Origin: Candidatus Aramenus sulfurataquae
GTDB taxonomy: Archaea; Thermoproteota; Thermoprotei_A; Sulfolobales; Sulfolobaceae
DNA length: 64,000 bases
Direction: 5' to 3'
Assembly: GCA_000565255.1 (NCBI GenBank)
Contig: ASRH01000002.1
Span: forward strand, 186,001-250,000
The notes under the pieces were generated by a model. It made no database searches, had not been told where the DNA came from, and saw only the letters and a list, made by a program, of their open reading frames with translations. Position numbers and translations under genes: made by a program. This document shows positions 1 through 9,484 of this stretch, in pieces. Position 1 is the stretch's first letter, and every line of letters begins with the position of its first letter.

Positions 1-490
1 TCACCAGCCTATGGGTTACCTCGTGTATCTCCCCTTCCCTGCTCATGGCGAACCCATCTAGCTCGTCTATGAAGAGCACTGCTGGCGCGTTGTTTTCGAC
101 CTCGCTGAGGAAGGAGTGGAGCAAGTACTCGCTCTCTCCATACCACTTGCTTAACACATCGTTGGCCTTGAGCTCAAAAAAGTTCCACCCCATCTTGTTT
201 GCTAAGGCCTTGGCTATCATGGTCTTCCCAGTTCCGGGGGGACCAAATAGGATGACCCCGTAAGTCCTCCCCTTGTTCACTTCCTCTGCTATCTTCTCTA
301 GCCTCTCCTTTACCTCTCTTCTGTCAAAAACGTCATCCCACCTCACAGCGGGGATGTAAGCTGTCTTCCTCACCTTCTTCCTAGAGTAGACATTTGCCCT
401 TATCATCATAAGGTAAAAGATTAGGGGTACAATGAAGAAGAGTACGTAAACTACGTCAGTGGCTATATTTATAATTTCCGAGAAGTTCAC
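1..490 (-). CDS. Membrane-anchored AAA ATPase (5' part, cut by window edge)
   Basis: This is the N-terminal ~163 residues of an AAA+ ATPase that continues past the left edge. Residues ~5-30 form one hydrophobic membrane segment followed by a basic RKK stretch, and the AAA domain starts soon after. The Walker A motif is GPPGTGKT, and the Walker B-like stretch VLFIDELD ends in an acidic pair. The layout resembles membrane AAA proteins of the FtsH/Cdc48-like class, but the decisive C-terminal part is missing, so protease or unfoldase activity cannot be judged. The start is GTG at 488-490, because the nearby ATG is out of frame and runs into a stop. An AT-rich TATA-like box (about 510-520) sits ~25 bp upstream, overlapping the end of the aldehyde dehydrogenase gene. 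Confidence 0.85.
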   Translation of the reverse strand, partial: MNFSEIINIATDVVYVLFFIVPLIFYLMMIRANVYSRKKVRKTAYIPAVRWDDVFDRREVKERLEKIAEEVNKGRTYGVILFGPPGTGKTMIAKALANKMGWNFFELKANDVLSKWYGESEYLLHSFLSEVENNAPAVLFIDELDGFAMSREGEIHEVTHRLV

Positions 491-519
491 AAGAAAACAT
501 AGCAAAGAAAATTTAAAAA

Positions 520-2004
520 TTACGTGTAAGGAGGTATGACCTCTCCTTCAGTGGGATCCTTGCTGTAGTCGATGTACACGTTCTTTACCTTTACGTACTC
601 CTCTACGCCGTACTTGGAGTTCTCTCCCGCCTGTCCTGATAGCCTGAATCCTGTGTGGTACCCTTGTGTTGCCTCTGGACCTGGCATGTTGATGTAGAGC
701 TCCCCGAACTTAATCTCTCTGGCAGCCTTCATGGCCAACGACACGTCCCTTGTGAACAAGTATGAGGCCAGCCCGTAGTCTGAGTCGTTCGCTAGCCTTA
801 TGACTTCGTCGAAGTCGTCAGAGACCTTCATTGCCCCGATAACGGGGCCGAAAATCTCCTCCCTGAAGATCTCCATGTCCTGCGTCACGTTGGTGAGTAT
901 TGTGGGCATGTAGAAGAACCCCTTGGAGTACCTGTCTGGGAGCTCTGGCTTTTTGCCTCCATATAGTATCTGTGCCCCCCGTGTCACAGCCCTCTCTACG
1001 AAGCCTGATACCTTGTTCCATTGCTGGCTGTTTATTAATGGCCCCATGTCGCTGGACCTAGGTTCACCTATCTTCAGTTGCTTCGTCTTCTCTATGAAGA
1101 GCTTTAGGAACTTGTCGTACACGTCCTCGTGGACGTAGAGCCTCTCCGCAGCTATGCAGGACTGCCCGGCGTTCCAGTACTTGGCCCACATTAGCACCTT
1201 GGCGGCTAGCTCAAGGTCTGCGTCCTTCCAGACTATGAACGGTGCCTTTCCTCCCAGTTCTAGGATCAACTTCGCCATTATGGAAGAGGCGGACTTCATT
1301 ACTTGCATTCCTGTCTTAGACTCGCCAGTTAAGGTTATTACTGCCACCTTCTTGTGGGAGGTCAAGTAGTCCCCTATAACGCTTCCCTTACCAGTGATTA
1401 GGTTAACTGTGCCAGACGGGAAGCCGGCTTGCCTTACCTTTTCCACTATCCAACCGGCTACAAATGGGGTGTCCGATGACGGCTTGAGCACAACAGTGTT
1501 TCCAGTTATTAAAGCTGGGCCTATTTTCCTCGCAATCATTGCAGCCGGAAAGTTCCAGGGGGTTATGGCCAAAACTACGCCGTAGGGAACCTTGTACTGG
1601 AAGATTACTCTCTCGGGCTTTGTTCCCTCAACTACGTCTCCCGTTATCTTCCTGGCGAACTCGGCGTAATACTGGAGTTGGTCTATTACCCCGTCCACCT
1701 CTTGCACTGCCTCTCTTCTCGGTTTCCCTACTTCGTCCATTAGGAGTTCTTCCAGCTCCTTCCTGCTCTCCCTTATGAGGTCTATTAGCTTGTACAAGTA
1801 CTTGCTCCTCTCCACTGAAGTTAACTTCTCCCACTTCTTTTGTGCCTCGTATGCGGCATCTATCGCCCTGTCCGCATCTTCTCTGGACGCTGAGGCGAAC
1901 TTACCGTAGAGCTCTCCAGTGCTCGGATTGTATTTATTGAGATACTCGTCGGAGGAGGGCTTTACCCACTCTCCGTTTATAAAAAGGTTTTGAACTCTAT
2001 CCAT
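520..2004 (-). CDS. NAD(P)-dependent aldehyde dehydrogenase
   Basis: This 494-residue protein is a full-length ALDH-superfamily enzyme that oxidises an aldehyde to the acid with NAD(P)+. Visible catalytic elements are Asn151 in ITPWNF, Lys174 in LKPSS for cofactor binding, general base Glu249 in LELGGK, and the nucleophile Cys283 in GQSC. The IFGPV motif is also present. Sulfolobales carry several such enzymes (glyceraldehyde, 2,5-dioxopentanoate, lactaldehyde and semialdehyde dehydrogenases), and I cannot assign the substrate from sequence alone. The ATG start at 2004 has an AT-rich promoter-like stretch just upstream. The gene stands alone on its strand; the AAA ATPase starts 30 bp after its stop and may be cotranscribed. 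Confidence 0.93.
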   Translation of the reverse strand: MDRVQNLFINGEWVKPSSDEYLNKYNPSTGELYGKFASASREDADRAIDAAYEAQKKWEKLTSVERSKYLYKLIDLIRESRKELEELLMDEVGKPRREAVQEVDGVIDQLQYYAEFARKITGDVVEGTKPERVIFQYKVPYGVVLAITPWNFPAAMIARKIGPALITGNTVVLKPSSDTPFVAGWIVEKVRQAGFPSGTVNLITGKGSVIGDYLTSHKKVAVITLTGESKTGMQVMKSASSIMAKLILELGGKAPFIVWKDADLELAAKVLMWAKYWNAGQSCIAAERLYVHEDVYDKFLKLFIEKTKQLKIGEPRSSDMGPLINSQQWNKVSGFVERAVTRGAQILYGGKKPELPDRYSKGFFYMPTILTNVTQDMEIFREEIFGPVIGAMKVSDDFDEVIRLANDSDYGLASYLFTRDVSLAMKAAREIKFGELYINMPGPEATQGYHTGFRLSGQAGENSKYGVEEYVKVKNVYIDYSKDPTEGEVIPPYT

Positions 2005-2151
2005 ACATAATTTACAACTTCTGTGTTTAAAAAGAGATTCTCTATACTATTGTCCTTTCTATTTTTAACTCTGTTTTTCTCATTTAAAAAACATAGTTTT
2101 CCTTGGAGCGCTAAACTTATGTGAGACCTCATTCCAATAAGGGCGCTCGTT

Positions 2152-2402
2152 TTAGCACACGTTGTCTCCTGTAGTGCCGTAGGTTAGGAAGATGGCCAGT
2201 TGATCCGGAATTCCATTGTTCACCCCCACGCTGTAGTCGTTTGGCTCTCAAGGCCACGTGTAGCGACTTGACCTCAAGCAGCTTCAAGATAAGTCCCGTC
2301 TTGGGGTTGTAAAGGCACTAGGCTCACTTTTCTAATTCCTCTAGAGTCGTTCTAGCTCTTGGAGCAGCGCTCCAGCCAGTTGGCAACTACCTCTATCACA
2401 GT
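2152..2402 (-). pseudogene. Decayed coding sequence, family unknown
   Basis: The 570-bp gap upstream of the aldehyde dehydrogenase has no intact gene, but the minus strand reads as broken protein. One frame gives VIEVVANWLERCSKS, then a stop and IRKVSLVP. A shift leads to LYNPKTGLILKLLEVKS, and another leads to EPNDYSVGVNNGIPDQLA and a short tail ending at a TAA at 2152-2154. The pieces are collinear and look like real protein, so this is best read as the 3' remains of a gene with at least one stop and two frameshifts. I do not recognise the family. Nothing convincing was seen in 2005-2151 or 2403-2575. Confidence 0.45.
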
Positions 2403-2575
2403 GTACACTTACTAAAGGCTGCTATGACGATAGGAAAGGATACAGCCCAGCGTTATAGTTAGGCGTAGGTTTATTGGTTGGAAAATTATCCATCATGGAA
2501 TCGCTCTTCCCAAGGAAACTTTAGTTACCTTAAATAGTTGGGATTGCAGGGGTAGCGCTAGCCTTAAGGAAGAGG

Positions 2576-2809
2576 TCACAAGGTTAACTTATTTTTTCCT
2601 GCTAACCTTTCCCCTTCTTCAGTTAAGGATATTTTATCTTTCCCCCTCTTCACTACCCCATCCGCCTCAAGGTCAGACAACGCCAGCTTCAGTGAGTCAG
2701 TGGAGACTCGGACGTTGTCTTTTATTTCCTTAAATGCGGAGGGCCCGTTCTCCTTTAGGTAGGCTAAGATCCTCCTCTTTAAAGGGGAACTGAGAGCCCT
2801 CTCGCTCAT
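2576..2809 (-). CDS. Small winged-helix DNA-binding protein
   Basis: This protein of about 77 residues is a single winged-helix domain. An N-terminal helix (SPLKRRILAYLKENG) is followed by an HTH (AFKEIKDNVRVSTDSLKLAL) and a wing ending in KRGKDKISLTEEGERL, the typical end of ArsR/MarR-like archaeal regulators. It is probably a local transcription regulator. The open frame extends four codons upstream to a TTG at 2821, but ATG at 2807-2809 is preferred because a TATTAT element lies ~25-30 bp upstream of it. It is divergent from the NRAMP-like transporter, so it could control that gene; this is inferred from position only. Confidence 0.75.
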   Translation of the reverse strand: MSERALSSPLKRRILAYLKENGPSAFKEIKDNVRVSTDSLKLALSDLEADGVVKRGKDKISLTEEGERLAGKNKLTL

Positions 2810-2837
2810 AGCTATAATCAATTGCTATGCAGATAAT

Positions 2838-2859
2838 ACAGTTTCCTCACAGTTTCCTC
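2838..2859. repeat. Tandem 11-bp direct repeat in divergent promoter region
   Basis: ACAGTTTCCTC occurs twice back to back between the winged-helix gene and the NRAMP-like transporter gene. It lies upstream of both starts, where a regulator could bind, and may equally be a small slippage duplication. Confidence 0.6.
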
Positions 2860-2913
2860 GAGGTTTCTAGCGTGAACAAATGAGCTAGTGGGCTAAAGCG
2901 TAAGTGGTAACAC

Positions 2914-2919
2914 TTATTA
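2914..2919 (+). promoter_or_regulatory. TATA-like box deciding the NRAMP-like start
   Basis: TTATTA lies 25-30 bp before ATG 2944. This is the expected spacing for a leaderless archaeal transcript, and it argues against the in-frame TTG at 2923. Confidence 0.55.
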
Positions 2920-2943
2920 GCTTTGGTAGTTTATCTATTTACG

Positions 2944-4149
2944 ATGAGGCGTAATTGGTTTACGACGAGTCGTAATTTGCGATTTTTGAGGCTGTTTGGG
3001 CCAGCGTGGCTCGTTATGATGGCTGACATGGACGCCAGCAGCACTTTGGGGGCAGCGGAGACAGGGGCCGTATTCAAGTACGGGTTGGTGTGGTTCCTCC
3101 TCCTATTGACAATCCCCCTCTACTTTGTCCAAGAGGTCTCTGGGAGGATTGGGGTAGCAACGGGAAAGGGATTTGGCGAGATCATAAGGGAGAACTACAG
3201 CAAGAGGGTGGCGGTATTGCTCACCATTCCCATGTGGTTGACTGACATGTTGACGTACGTGGTGGAGTATCTAGGTATAGCGATAGGGCTCAGCATGGTG
3301 GGCATTCCCCCGGTAGTGTCGATGCCCATGGTCTTCCTTCTCCACATCTTCATAGTGACAAAGAGGAAGTACATCCAGGCGGAGAAGTACCTCCTGTTGA
3401 CCTCGTCCGTAATGGTAGTCGCCTTTGTCCTAAACTTGGCTGTTAGGGGCATTAAGCCCTACACCCCCTTCTACTTTGTACCCTCCCCAGAGTTCCTATA
3501 CCTGCTGGCCGTTAACGTTGGAGCAGTGATTATGCCGTTTATGCTATTCTTTCAAGCGTCAGCCACTGCAGAGAAGGTCAAGGCAATTAGCATAGTTAAG
3601 ACATGTGAGAAACAGGAGGCTGTGTCCCACGTTAGGAAGGAGACCTTCTTGGGGGCCTTGGCAACTGAGGGGCTCATGGTGTTGGTAGAGATGGCCGTTG
3701 CAGGGATAGATCCATCCACAAATTTCGCCTCAGCCAAGGATCTGGAGAACGCCCTTTTCGCGATAGCCGGGACTTACTCTCCTTTGATCTTTGGTATTGG
3801 GTTAACGAGCGCTGGATTCCTTGCCTTGGTCGTCATCTCGCTAGGGAGCGCGTGGGGGCTTTTGGAGGCCTTGGGGGTACCGAGGGACAGGGCATTTGTG
3901 GTTTACGTATTGGAAAGTGTACCGGCCCTCGTAGTTTCCCTAGCACTTCCTGCCTCGGAGATGCTAGGCTTGTTGCTAAACTTGTTAGTGGCTTTTGTCT
4001 TCGTGCTCATAGGGCCAGCCGTTGTGATGGGGTTGATAGCAAACAACGAGAAGGTAATGGGGGAACTGAGGAATACCTTCTGGCAAAACTTGGCCTATTG
4101 GTCGAGCTTAGCATTCGTGGTGACATTTGGGATCCTAGCGGTAGTGTGA
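2944..4149 (+). CDS. NRAMP-family divalent metal transporter, divergent metal site
   Basis: This 401-residue membrane protein has about 11 predicted helices and NRAMP/SLC11 features. An unwound first helix holds ADMDASSTLGAAETGA where NRAMPs have DPGN, and the sixth-helix motif is IMPFMLFFQAS where they have MPHN. The family couples Mn2+ or Fe2+ uptake to protons. Here the Asp and the TM6 Met are kept, but the usual Asn of DPGN aligns with Ala and the His of MPH is Phe. Ion choice or proton coupling may therefore differ, as in NRAMP-related Mg2+ transporters. The start is ATG 2944, from TATA spacing. It is divergent from a small winged-helix regulator. Confidence 0.8.
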   Translation: MRRNWFTTSRNLRFLRLFGPAWLVMMADMDASSTLGAAETGAVFKYGLVWFLLLLTIPLYFVQEVSGRIGVATGKGFGEIIRENYSKRVAVLLTIPMWLTDMLTYVVEYLGIAIGLSMVGIPPVVSMPMVFLLHIFIVTKRKYIQAEKYLLLTSSVMVVAFVLNLAVRGIKPYTPFYFVPSPEFLYLLAVNVGAVIMPFMLFFQASATAEKVKAISIVKTCEKQEAVSHVRKETFLGALATEGLMVLVEMAVAGIDPSTNFASAKDLENALFAIAGTYSPLIFGIGLTSAGFLALVVISLGSAWGLLEALGVPRDRAFVVYVLESVPALVVSLALPASEMLGLLLNLLVAFVFVLIGPAVVMGLIANNEKVMGELRNTFWQNLAYWSSLAFVVTFGILAVV

Positions 4150-4217
4150 CCTATGGCTCTGGTTTTTTCCAATGAAAAGGTTATTATATACTGAGTTTCA
4201 CTGTAATCTAGATTACT

Positions 4218-4745
4218 TTGCCACACTTCCTCTTGCATTCTAGGAAAAAAGTCGAAGATCCGTGGAAGTTCCTCCCAAGCCTTATATCTAAGGAGGATGT
4301 AGTCGCTGAGCTCGGTTGCGGACCCGGGTATTACTGTGGATACCTCGCGAAACTTACGACCAACACTGTCTACTGCGTCGATAACGAGAGGGACTACATA
4401 GAGGAGGCAAAGAGACACGTCAACTTCTCAAACGTAGTCTTTTTGGTGGAAGACGCAGGGAGGACGTCAATCCCCTCGTCCAGCGTGGACAAGGTTCTCT
4501 TAGCCAACTCTTTTCACGACTTTAGGGATAAGCAAAGGGTCTACGAAGAGATTAAAAGAATACTTAAGGACGACGGGAAAGTTATCGTAGTTGACTGGAA
4601 AAAGGAGAATACTGGTTTTGGGCCCCCAGTATTTGTGAGGATGGGGAAGGAAGATTACTTAAGGGTGTTCAAGGACTTCAAGCTAGAGACTGAGTTCGAA
4701 CCCAGTCCATACCACTTTGGACTAGTATTAATAAGGAAAAGATGA
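4218..4745 (+). CDS. Class I SAM-dependent methyltransferase
   Basis: This 175-residue Rossmann methyltransferase has motif I VVAELGCGPGYY, an acidic residue ending strand 2 (VYCVDNERDY), motif II-like VEDAG, and the post-motif LLANSFHDF. It resembles the UbiE/Methyltransf_11 group, but the substrate is unknown. Translation probably starts at TTG 4218: a TTATATA box lies ~28-34 bp upstream and no ATG fits. Its stop overlaps the ATG of the SMP-30 gene by 4 bp, so the two are translationally coupled. Confidence 0.85.
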   Translation: MPHFLLHSRKKVEDPWKFLPSLISKEDVVAELGCGPGYYCGYLAKLTTNTVYCVDNERDYIEEAKRHVNFSNVVFLVEDAGRTSIPSSSVDKVLLANSFHDFRDKQRVYEEIKRILKDDGKVIVVDWKKENTGFGPPVFVRMGKEDYLRVFKDFKLETEFEPSPYHFGLVLIRKR

Positions 4746-5605
4746 AAGTCAATATCATGGATAAGTACTCTGAGGAGAGTGGGGAGCTCTTTGAGTCCCC
4801 CCTCTGGCATAAGGGTCTCCTTTATTGGGTTGACATCCTAAAGGGAGTAATTTACAGAAGGGGGAAAGTGGAGGAGAAATTAAGCCTAGGAAACTACGTA
4901 AGCTCCATACAGCCCCACGTCTCGCATGAGCTAGTAGCAACGTCAGGGAGGGGTTTCTACTTAGTTGACTTTAACTCTGGTGCGAGGCTGGGGTATGAGG
5001 TAAAGGAGTGGGACTCGAGGAACAGGTTTAACGACGGCAAGTGCGACGCCCTAGGGAGGTACTGGGCTGGGACCATGAACCTCGAGGAGAAGTACCCCAC
5101 TGGGGGTCTCTACGTACTCGACCTAAACGGAAGTTACAGGGAAGTAATCTCTGGCACCACTATATCTAACGGGATGGCGTGGAGCCTGGACAACAAGCTC
5201 TTCTACTTTATAGACACGCCCACTAGGAAGGTATTCTCATTTGAGTTTGACTTGGAAGGAGGTAGGCTGGGAAAGAAGAAAGTAGCGTTTGACTTCAACT
5301 CGACGAGGTTGAGCGGGAATCCAGACGGAATGACAATTGACTCCGAGGGTAAGCTATGGGTTGCCCTATTTGGTGAGGGAAAAGTTGTAAGGGTAGACCC
5401 AGAGTCCCACGAGCTCCTAGAGACTATAGAAGTCCCAACTTTAAATGCTACTTCCGTTGCCTTCGGAGGAGAAAACCTAGACACTCTGTTTGTGACCACC
5501 GCGTCCATACACCTAAAGGAGAGGGACAAGAACGCCGGCTTCGTGTACTACGAGAAGACCTCATACAGGGGTTTGGAGAGTTTCCTGTGCAGAGTCCCTA
5601 CCTAG
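4742..5605 (+). CDS. SMP-30/gluconolactonase family protein
   Basis: This 287-residue six-bladed beta-propeller of the SMP-30/gluconolactonase/LRE family hydrolyses sugar lactones using one divalent metal. The expected ligands are visible: Glu18 in FESPLW, an Asn in ISNGMAW and an Asp in GNPDGM, together with the conserved NRFNDGKCDALGRYWAGTM core. In Sulfolobales such enzymes fit the branched Entner-Doudoroff pathway (gluconate or galactonate lactone), but the lactone used here is not determined. It overlaps the methyltransferase by 4 bp, and its 3' end overlaps the convergent glycosyltransferase by 8 bp. Confidence 0.85.
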   Translation: MKVNIMDKYSEESGELFESPLWHKGLLYWVDILKGVIYRRGKVEEKLSLGNYVSSIQPHVSHELVATSGRGFYLVDFNSGARLGYEVKEWDSRNRFNDGKCDALGRYWAGTMNLEEKYPTGGLYVLDLNGSYREVISGTTISNGMAWSLDNKLFYFIDTPTRKVFSFEFDLEGGRLGKKKVAFDFNSTRLSGNPDGMTIDSEGKLWVALFGEGKVVRVDPESHELLETIEVPTLNATSVAFGGENLDTLFVTTASIHLKERDKNAGFVYYEKTSYRGLESFLCRVPT

Positions 5606-6908
5606 TTCTCCAGCCTTCCTGCTTCCATAGGGTAAGCAGGGCATAAACGGCTGCTGCCATCTGAGCAACGAGGGCTATGGAACCTATGGTTATCACCTTC
5701 ACTTTGTCCCTATCTACCATCCTAAACACGGCGACGGCAAAGGGCAAAGTGGACAGGGAGCTCATGAGGTGTATTGAAGACGTCAACAGCGACTCACGAG
5801 AGAACGTCCTCCTCCACACGTGTAGCACAACGTTTGGATCTCCGTTGTGTATCCCCACGTGCTTTGCCGCTACGAAAATTGGCACAACCCCACTCATCAC
5901 GAAGTCGAGTATGCGGTATATTAGGTGTACGGTCAGCCTAACATAGGTCTGGGGGTCGAGGTCTATCTTAAGCCCTAAAATCGCGGACTCGTAGATCGTA
6001 GTCCCCAAAACTAGCAAGGGTAAGACGTTCGTGTAGAAAGCGTTAAACGCGTAAAGCGTTCCCTTGTTAACTATTGTCCCTTTTAGCACGTCCTCGAAGA
6101 AGTACAAGTAGTTGGCCTTCGTCCACCTTATTAGCTGGTTAAAGAAGCCTCTTATGTCTTTGGGAGGCATGGTATACGCTATCGCCTTGTAGTCTATCTT
6201 CGCCTTATAGCCGTGGTTAAGTACGTAGTTGGTAAGCTGTCTGTCGTCGCCTATTAGGATTCTCATCCCAAGTACCTTGGGCTGCACAAAGTCCTTGGAG
6301 AGCACTAAGCCCTTTATGGCTTCCCTCTTATACAGAGCACAGTGGCCGTAGAGCACTGCTGCTTTGCCCTGCCTGCTTAGTGCCCTCTGTAACACCTCCG
6401 ACATTCTCTCGAAGAACTCCGCGTAGTAATAGGACAACTTACCGTTATTCATCATCAGTATTCTGGGGCTCACTCCTCCCACGTCTTCGTCCATCGAGCT
6501 CAGCATTTGCTCTAGGGCACCTTCCTCGAGGACTGTGTCGCTATCCAGGAACAAGACGTACTTGGTCCTGACCCTCTTGAATCCCTCAGCCAGGGCGACT
6601 CTTTTCCCTGACCTCTTCTTTAGGTGTACGAACTCGCCACCGTACTTCTTGGTTATGGAGTAATAGGGATCTGAACATCCGTCCCCTACTACTACAAACT
6701 TTATCTTTGAGACGCTCTTGATGACCTTCTCAAACAGCTCCGGGTCTTCATTGTACACTGGTATGACCGCAGTCACCTCTCTTATATCTGGCTTTACTCT
6801 CCTTTCCTCCTTACCTTCAGTCACGGCCAGATAGGAATTGACGGTAAAGTAAAGGAAACCGATTACTAATGATACCGTCAAAAAGAGAAGATATATACTA
6901 TCTTCCAT
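5598..6908 (-). CDS. Membrane glycosyltransferase family 2, processive type
   Basis: This 436-residue GT2 enzyme has an N-terminal membrane helix (residues ~5-28), a GT-A domain and about four C-terminal membrane helices. Key motifs are VIPVYNED, VVGDGCSD, FLDSDT (metal-binding DxD), GDDRQL (base region) and QLIRW. Together they are typical of processive synthases such as hyaluronan or cellulose synthase. It therefore probably polymerises or exports a surface polysaccharide, or extends a lipid-linked glycan, at the cytoplasmic membrane. The sugar is unknown. The gene is monocistronic, and its end overlaps the convergent SMP-30 gene by 8 bp. Confidence 0.88.
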   Translation of the reverse strand: MEDSIYLLFLTVSLVIGFLYFTVNSYLAVTEGKEERRVKPDIREVTAVIPVYNEDPELFEKVIKSVSKIKFVVVGDGCSDPYYSITKKYGGEFVHLKKRSGKRVALAEGFKRVRTKYVLFLDSDTVLEEGALEQMLSSMDEDVGGVSPRILMMNNGKLSYYYAEFFERMSEVLQRALSRQGKAAVLYGHCALYKREAIKGLVLSKDFVQPKVLGMRILIGDDRQLTNYVLNHGYKAKIDYKAIAYTMPPKDIRGFFNQLIRWTKANYLYFFEDVLKGTIVNKGTLYAFNAFYTNVLPLLVLGTTIYESAILGLKIDLDPQTYVRLTVHLIYRILDFVMSGVVPIFVAAKHVGIHNGDPNVVLHVWRRTFSRESLLTSSIHLMSSLSTLPFAVAVFRMVDRDKVKVITIGSIALVAQMAAAVYALLTLWKQEGWRTR

Positions 6909-6995
6909 TGTACTGAAACTACTTTCAAGAGTTAAAATACTTTTTCCTGAAATTGTAGACCATTAAGATAAATTTATTGTTGTATTATATACACA

Positions 6996-7097
6996 TTAGA
7001 TTTTCCTGGAGATTCTCTCCAGCCTAATCCTTTCGTCAAAATCCCTAGAGAAGCTGTCAAACCACGAGCTTATAGAGGGAGCAGAAAGCCTATCGAA
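6996..7097 (-). other. In-frame C-terminal extension after the TAG stop
   Basis: These 33 codons in the same frame begin FDRLSAPSISSWFDSFSRDF and end ERIRLERISRKI before TAA at 6996-6998. The protein-like composition and family-like total length suggest this was once, or still is, the end of the DUF3211 protein. Confidence 0.65.
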
Positions 7098-7409
7098 CTA
7101 CCCTTCGTATTCAAAGTCTATCTTAACTTCTCCGTTAAAGCAGGAGATCACTAGTTTCCCTCCGCTGTCCTTCTTGTCGTTCATGGTTAACACATAAGTG
7201 ATTGAAGTAGGCGAGGAGTAAACGTTACCGGACATTTTAAAACCTTGGAGCATGAATTTGCCTGTCGCAACTAACCCTCCCCTTTCCCTTAGTTCCACCT
7301 CTCTCACGGAAGGAAATAAGTTCTTGAGAAGGAACTTGGGGTCTTTCATTATAGACAAAACCGCATCGCATTCGTGGGAGGTCTTAAACTCCTTGGATAT
7401 CAAGGACAT
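7098..7409 (-). CDS. DUF3211-like protein, shortened by an in-frame TAG
   Basis: This 103-residue product begins MSLISKEFKTSHECDAVLSI and continues MKDPKFLLKNLFPSV and FKMSGNVYSSPTSITYVL. From memory, this pattern matches the small DUF3211 (SRPBCC/START-like fold) proteins of Sulfolobales, which are about 136 residues. The reading frame stops at TAG (7098-7100), then continues in phase for 33 more sense codons to a TAA. That gives 136 residues in total, close to family length. So either the gene carries a nonsense mutation, or a shorter product is functional, or the codon is read through. TAG is an ordinary stop in this window (for example at 5605). Confidence 0.7.
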   Translation of the reverse strand: MSLISKEFKTSHECDAVLSIMKDPKFLLKNLFPSVREVELRERGGLVATGKFMLQGFKMSGNVYSSPTSITYVLTMNDKKDSGGKLVISCFNGEVKIDFEYEG

Positions 7410-7620
7410 TGTTTAAGGATTCGTAATTGCCATTATCATTTTTAACTTAAAATCTTGTCATAATCAAGGGAGTGGAGAGACCTTAAACTGAAAGACTTTC
7501 ATCTATACAACGACTAATCTTTAGCTAACATCAAGTTGTCGCCTTGAACTGACTAAATTATCACTATAGATCTTAAAAAATTTAAGCGATATAAGTACTT
7601 TAAAGTTACAAAGAAAAGCT

Positions 7621-7628
7621 TATATAAA
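7621..7628 (+). promoter_or_regulatory. TATA box of the MFS gene
   Basis: TATATAAA lies 24-31 bp before ATG 7652, consistent with a leaderless transcript. The rest of the 7410-7651 gap is AT-rich, without other clear features. Confidence 0.7.
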
Positions 7629-7651
7629 GTTGTTTATATGTTAAATGCCAA

Positions 7652-9150
<1,499 letters not shown>

Positions 9151-9205
9151 CTAAATTTTTCGGGATCATAAATCTTATTTATCAGATCATTTAGCTAATT
9201 TGAGA

Positions 9206-9388
9206 TTAACTATATTTTGATACCTCAACGTAGTACTCCAACGCCTCTATTAGTACCTCGTTGACGGTCATGTTCCTCCTTATGGCTATTGTCCTTATTT
9301 GGTCGAATAGCTCGTCCGGAATAAACAACTGGACATTCATAATTAAGGGAAAGTTTACGTCCGTTTTATCCTTATCTCTATAAGGCAT
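9206..9388 (-). CDS. Ribbon-helix-helix (CopG-like) DNA-binding protein
   Basis: This small protein has a beta strand (MNVQLFIPDEL) followed by two helices (FDQIRTIAIRRN and TVNEVLIEALEYYVEV), the classic ribbon-helix-helix regulator fold. RHH domains usually begin at the strand, so the 16 residues before Met17 may be untranslated. The alternative ATG is at 9338-9340. A TATA-like AAAATATATC (9401-9410) would place the transcript start near 9379, downstream of the first ATG, which also favours the shorter 44-residue product. The target is unknown. Confidence 0.7.
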   Translation of the reverse strand: MPYRDKDKTDVNFPLIMNVQLFIPDELFDQIRTIAIRRNMTVNEVLIEALEYYVEVSKYS

Positions 9389-9484
9389 ACGATGCCGATT
9401 GATATATTTTCATTAGAAATTTAGTAAAATTAGAAAAATTTCAATATGAATAGACAACGAGGCATAAACTAGTCACTCAAAGAT

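Noticed and set aside
2923-2943. TTG start for the NRAMP-like protein
   Set aside because: TATA spacing fits ATG 2944, and the added residues precede the first helix without any conserved feature.
3852-4175. 107-codon plus-strand frame overlapping the NRAMP-like gene
   Set aside because: It is a shadow frame of the transporter, with no promoter and an unnatural composition.
4686-4705. GTTCGAACCC-like T-loop suggesting a tRNA
   Set aside because: It lies inside the methyltransferase gene (EFEPSP) and no acceptor, D or anticodon arms can be built around it.
7007-7023. CTGGAGA/TCTCCAG hairpin as a terminator after the DUF3211 gene
   Set aside because: It falls inside the in-frame extension that reads as protein and is not followed by a T-run on the minus strand.
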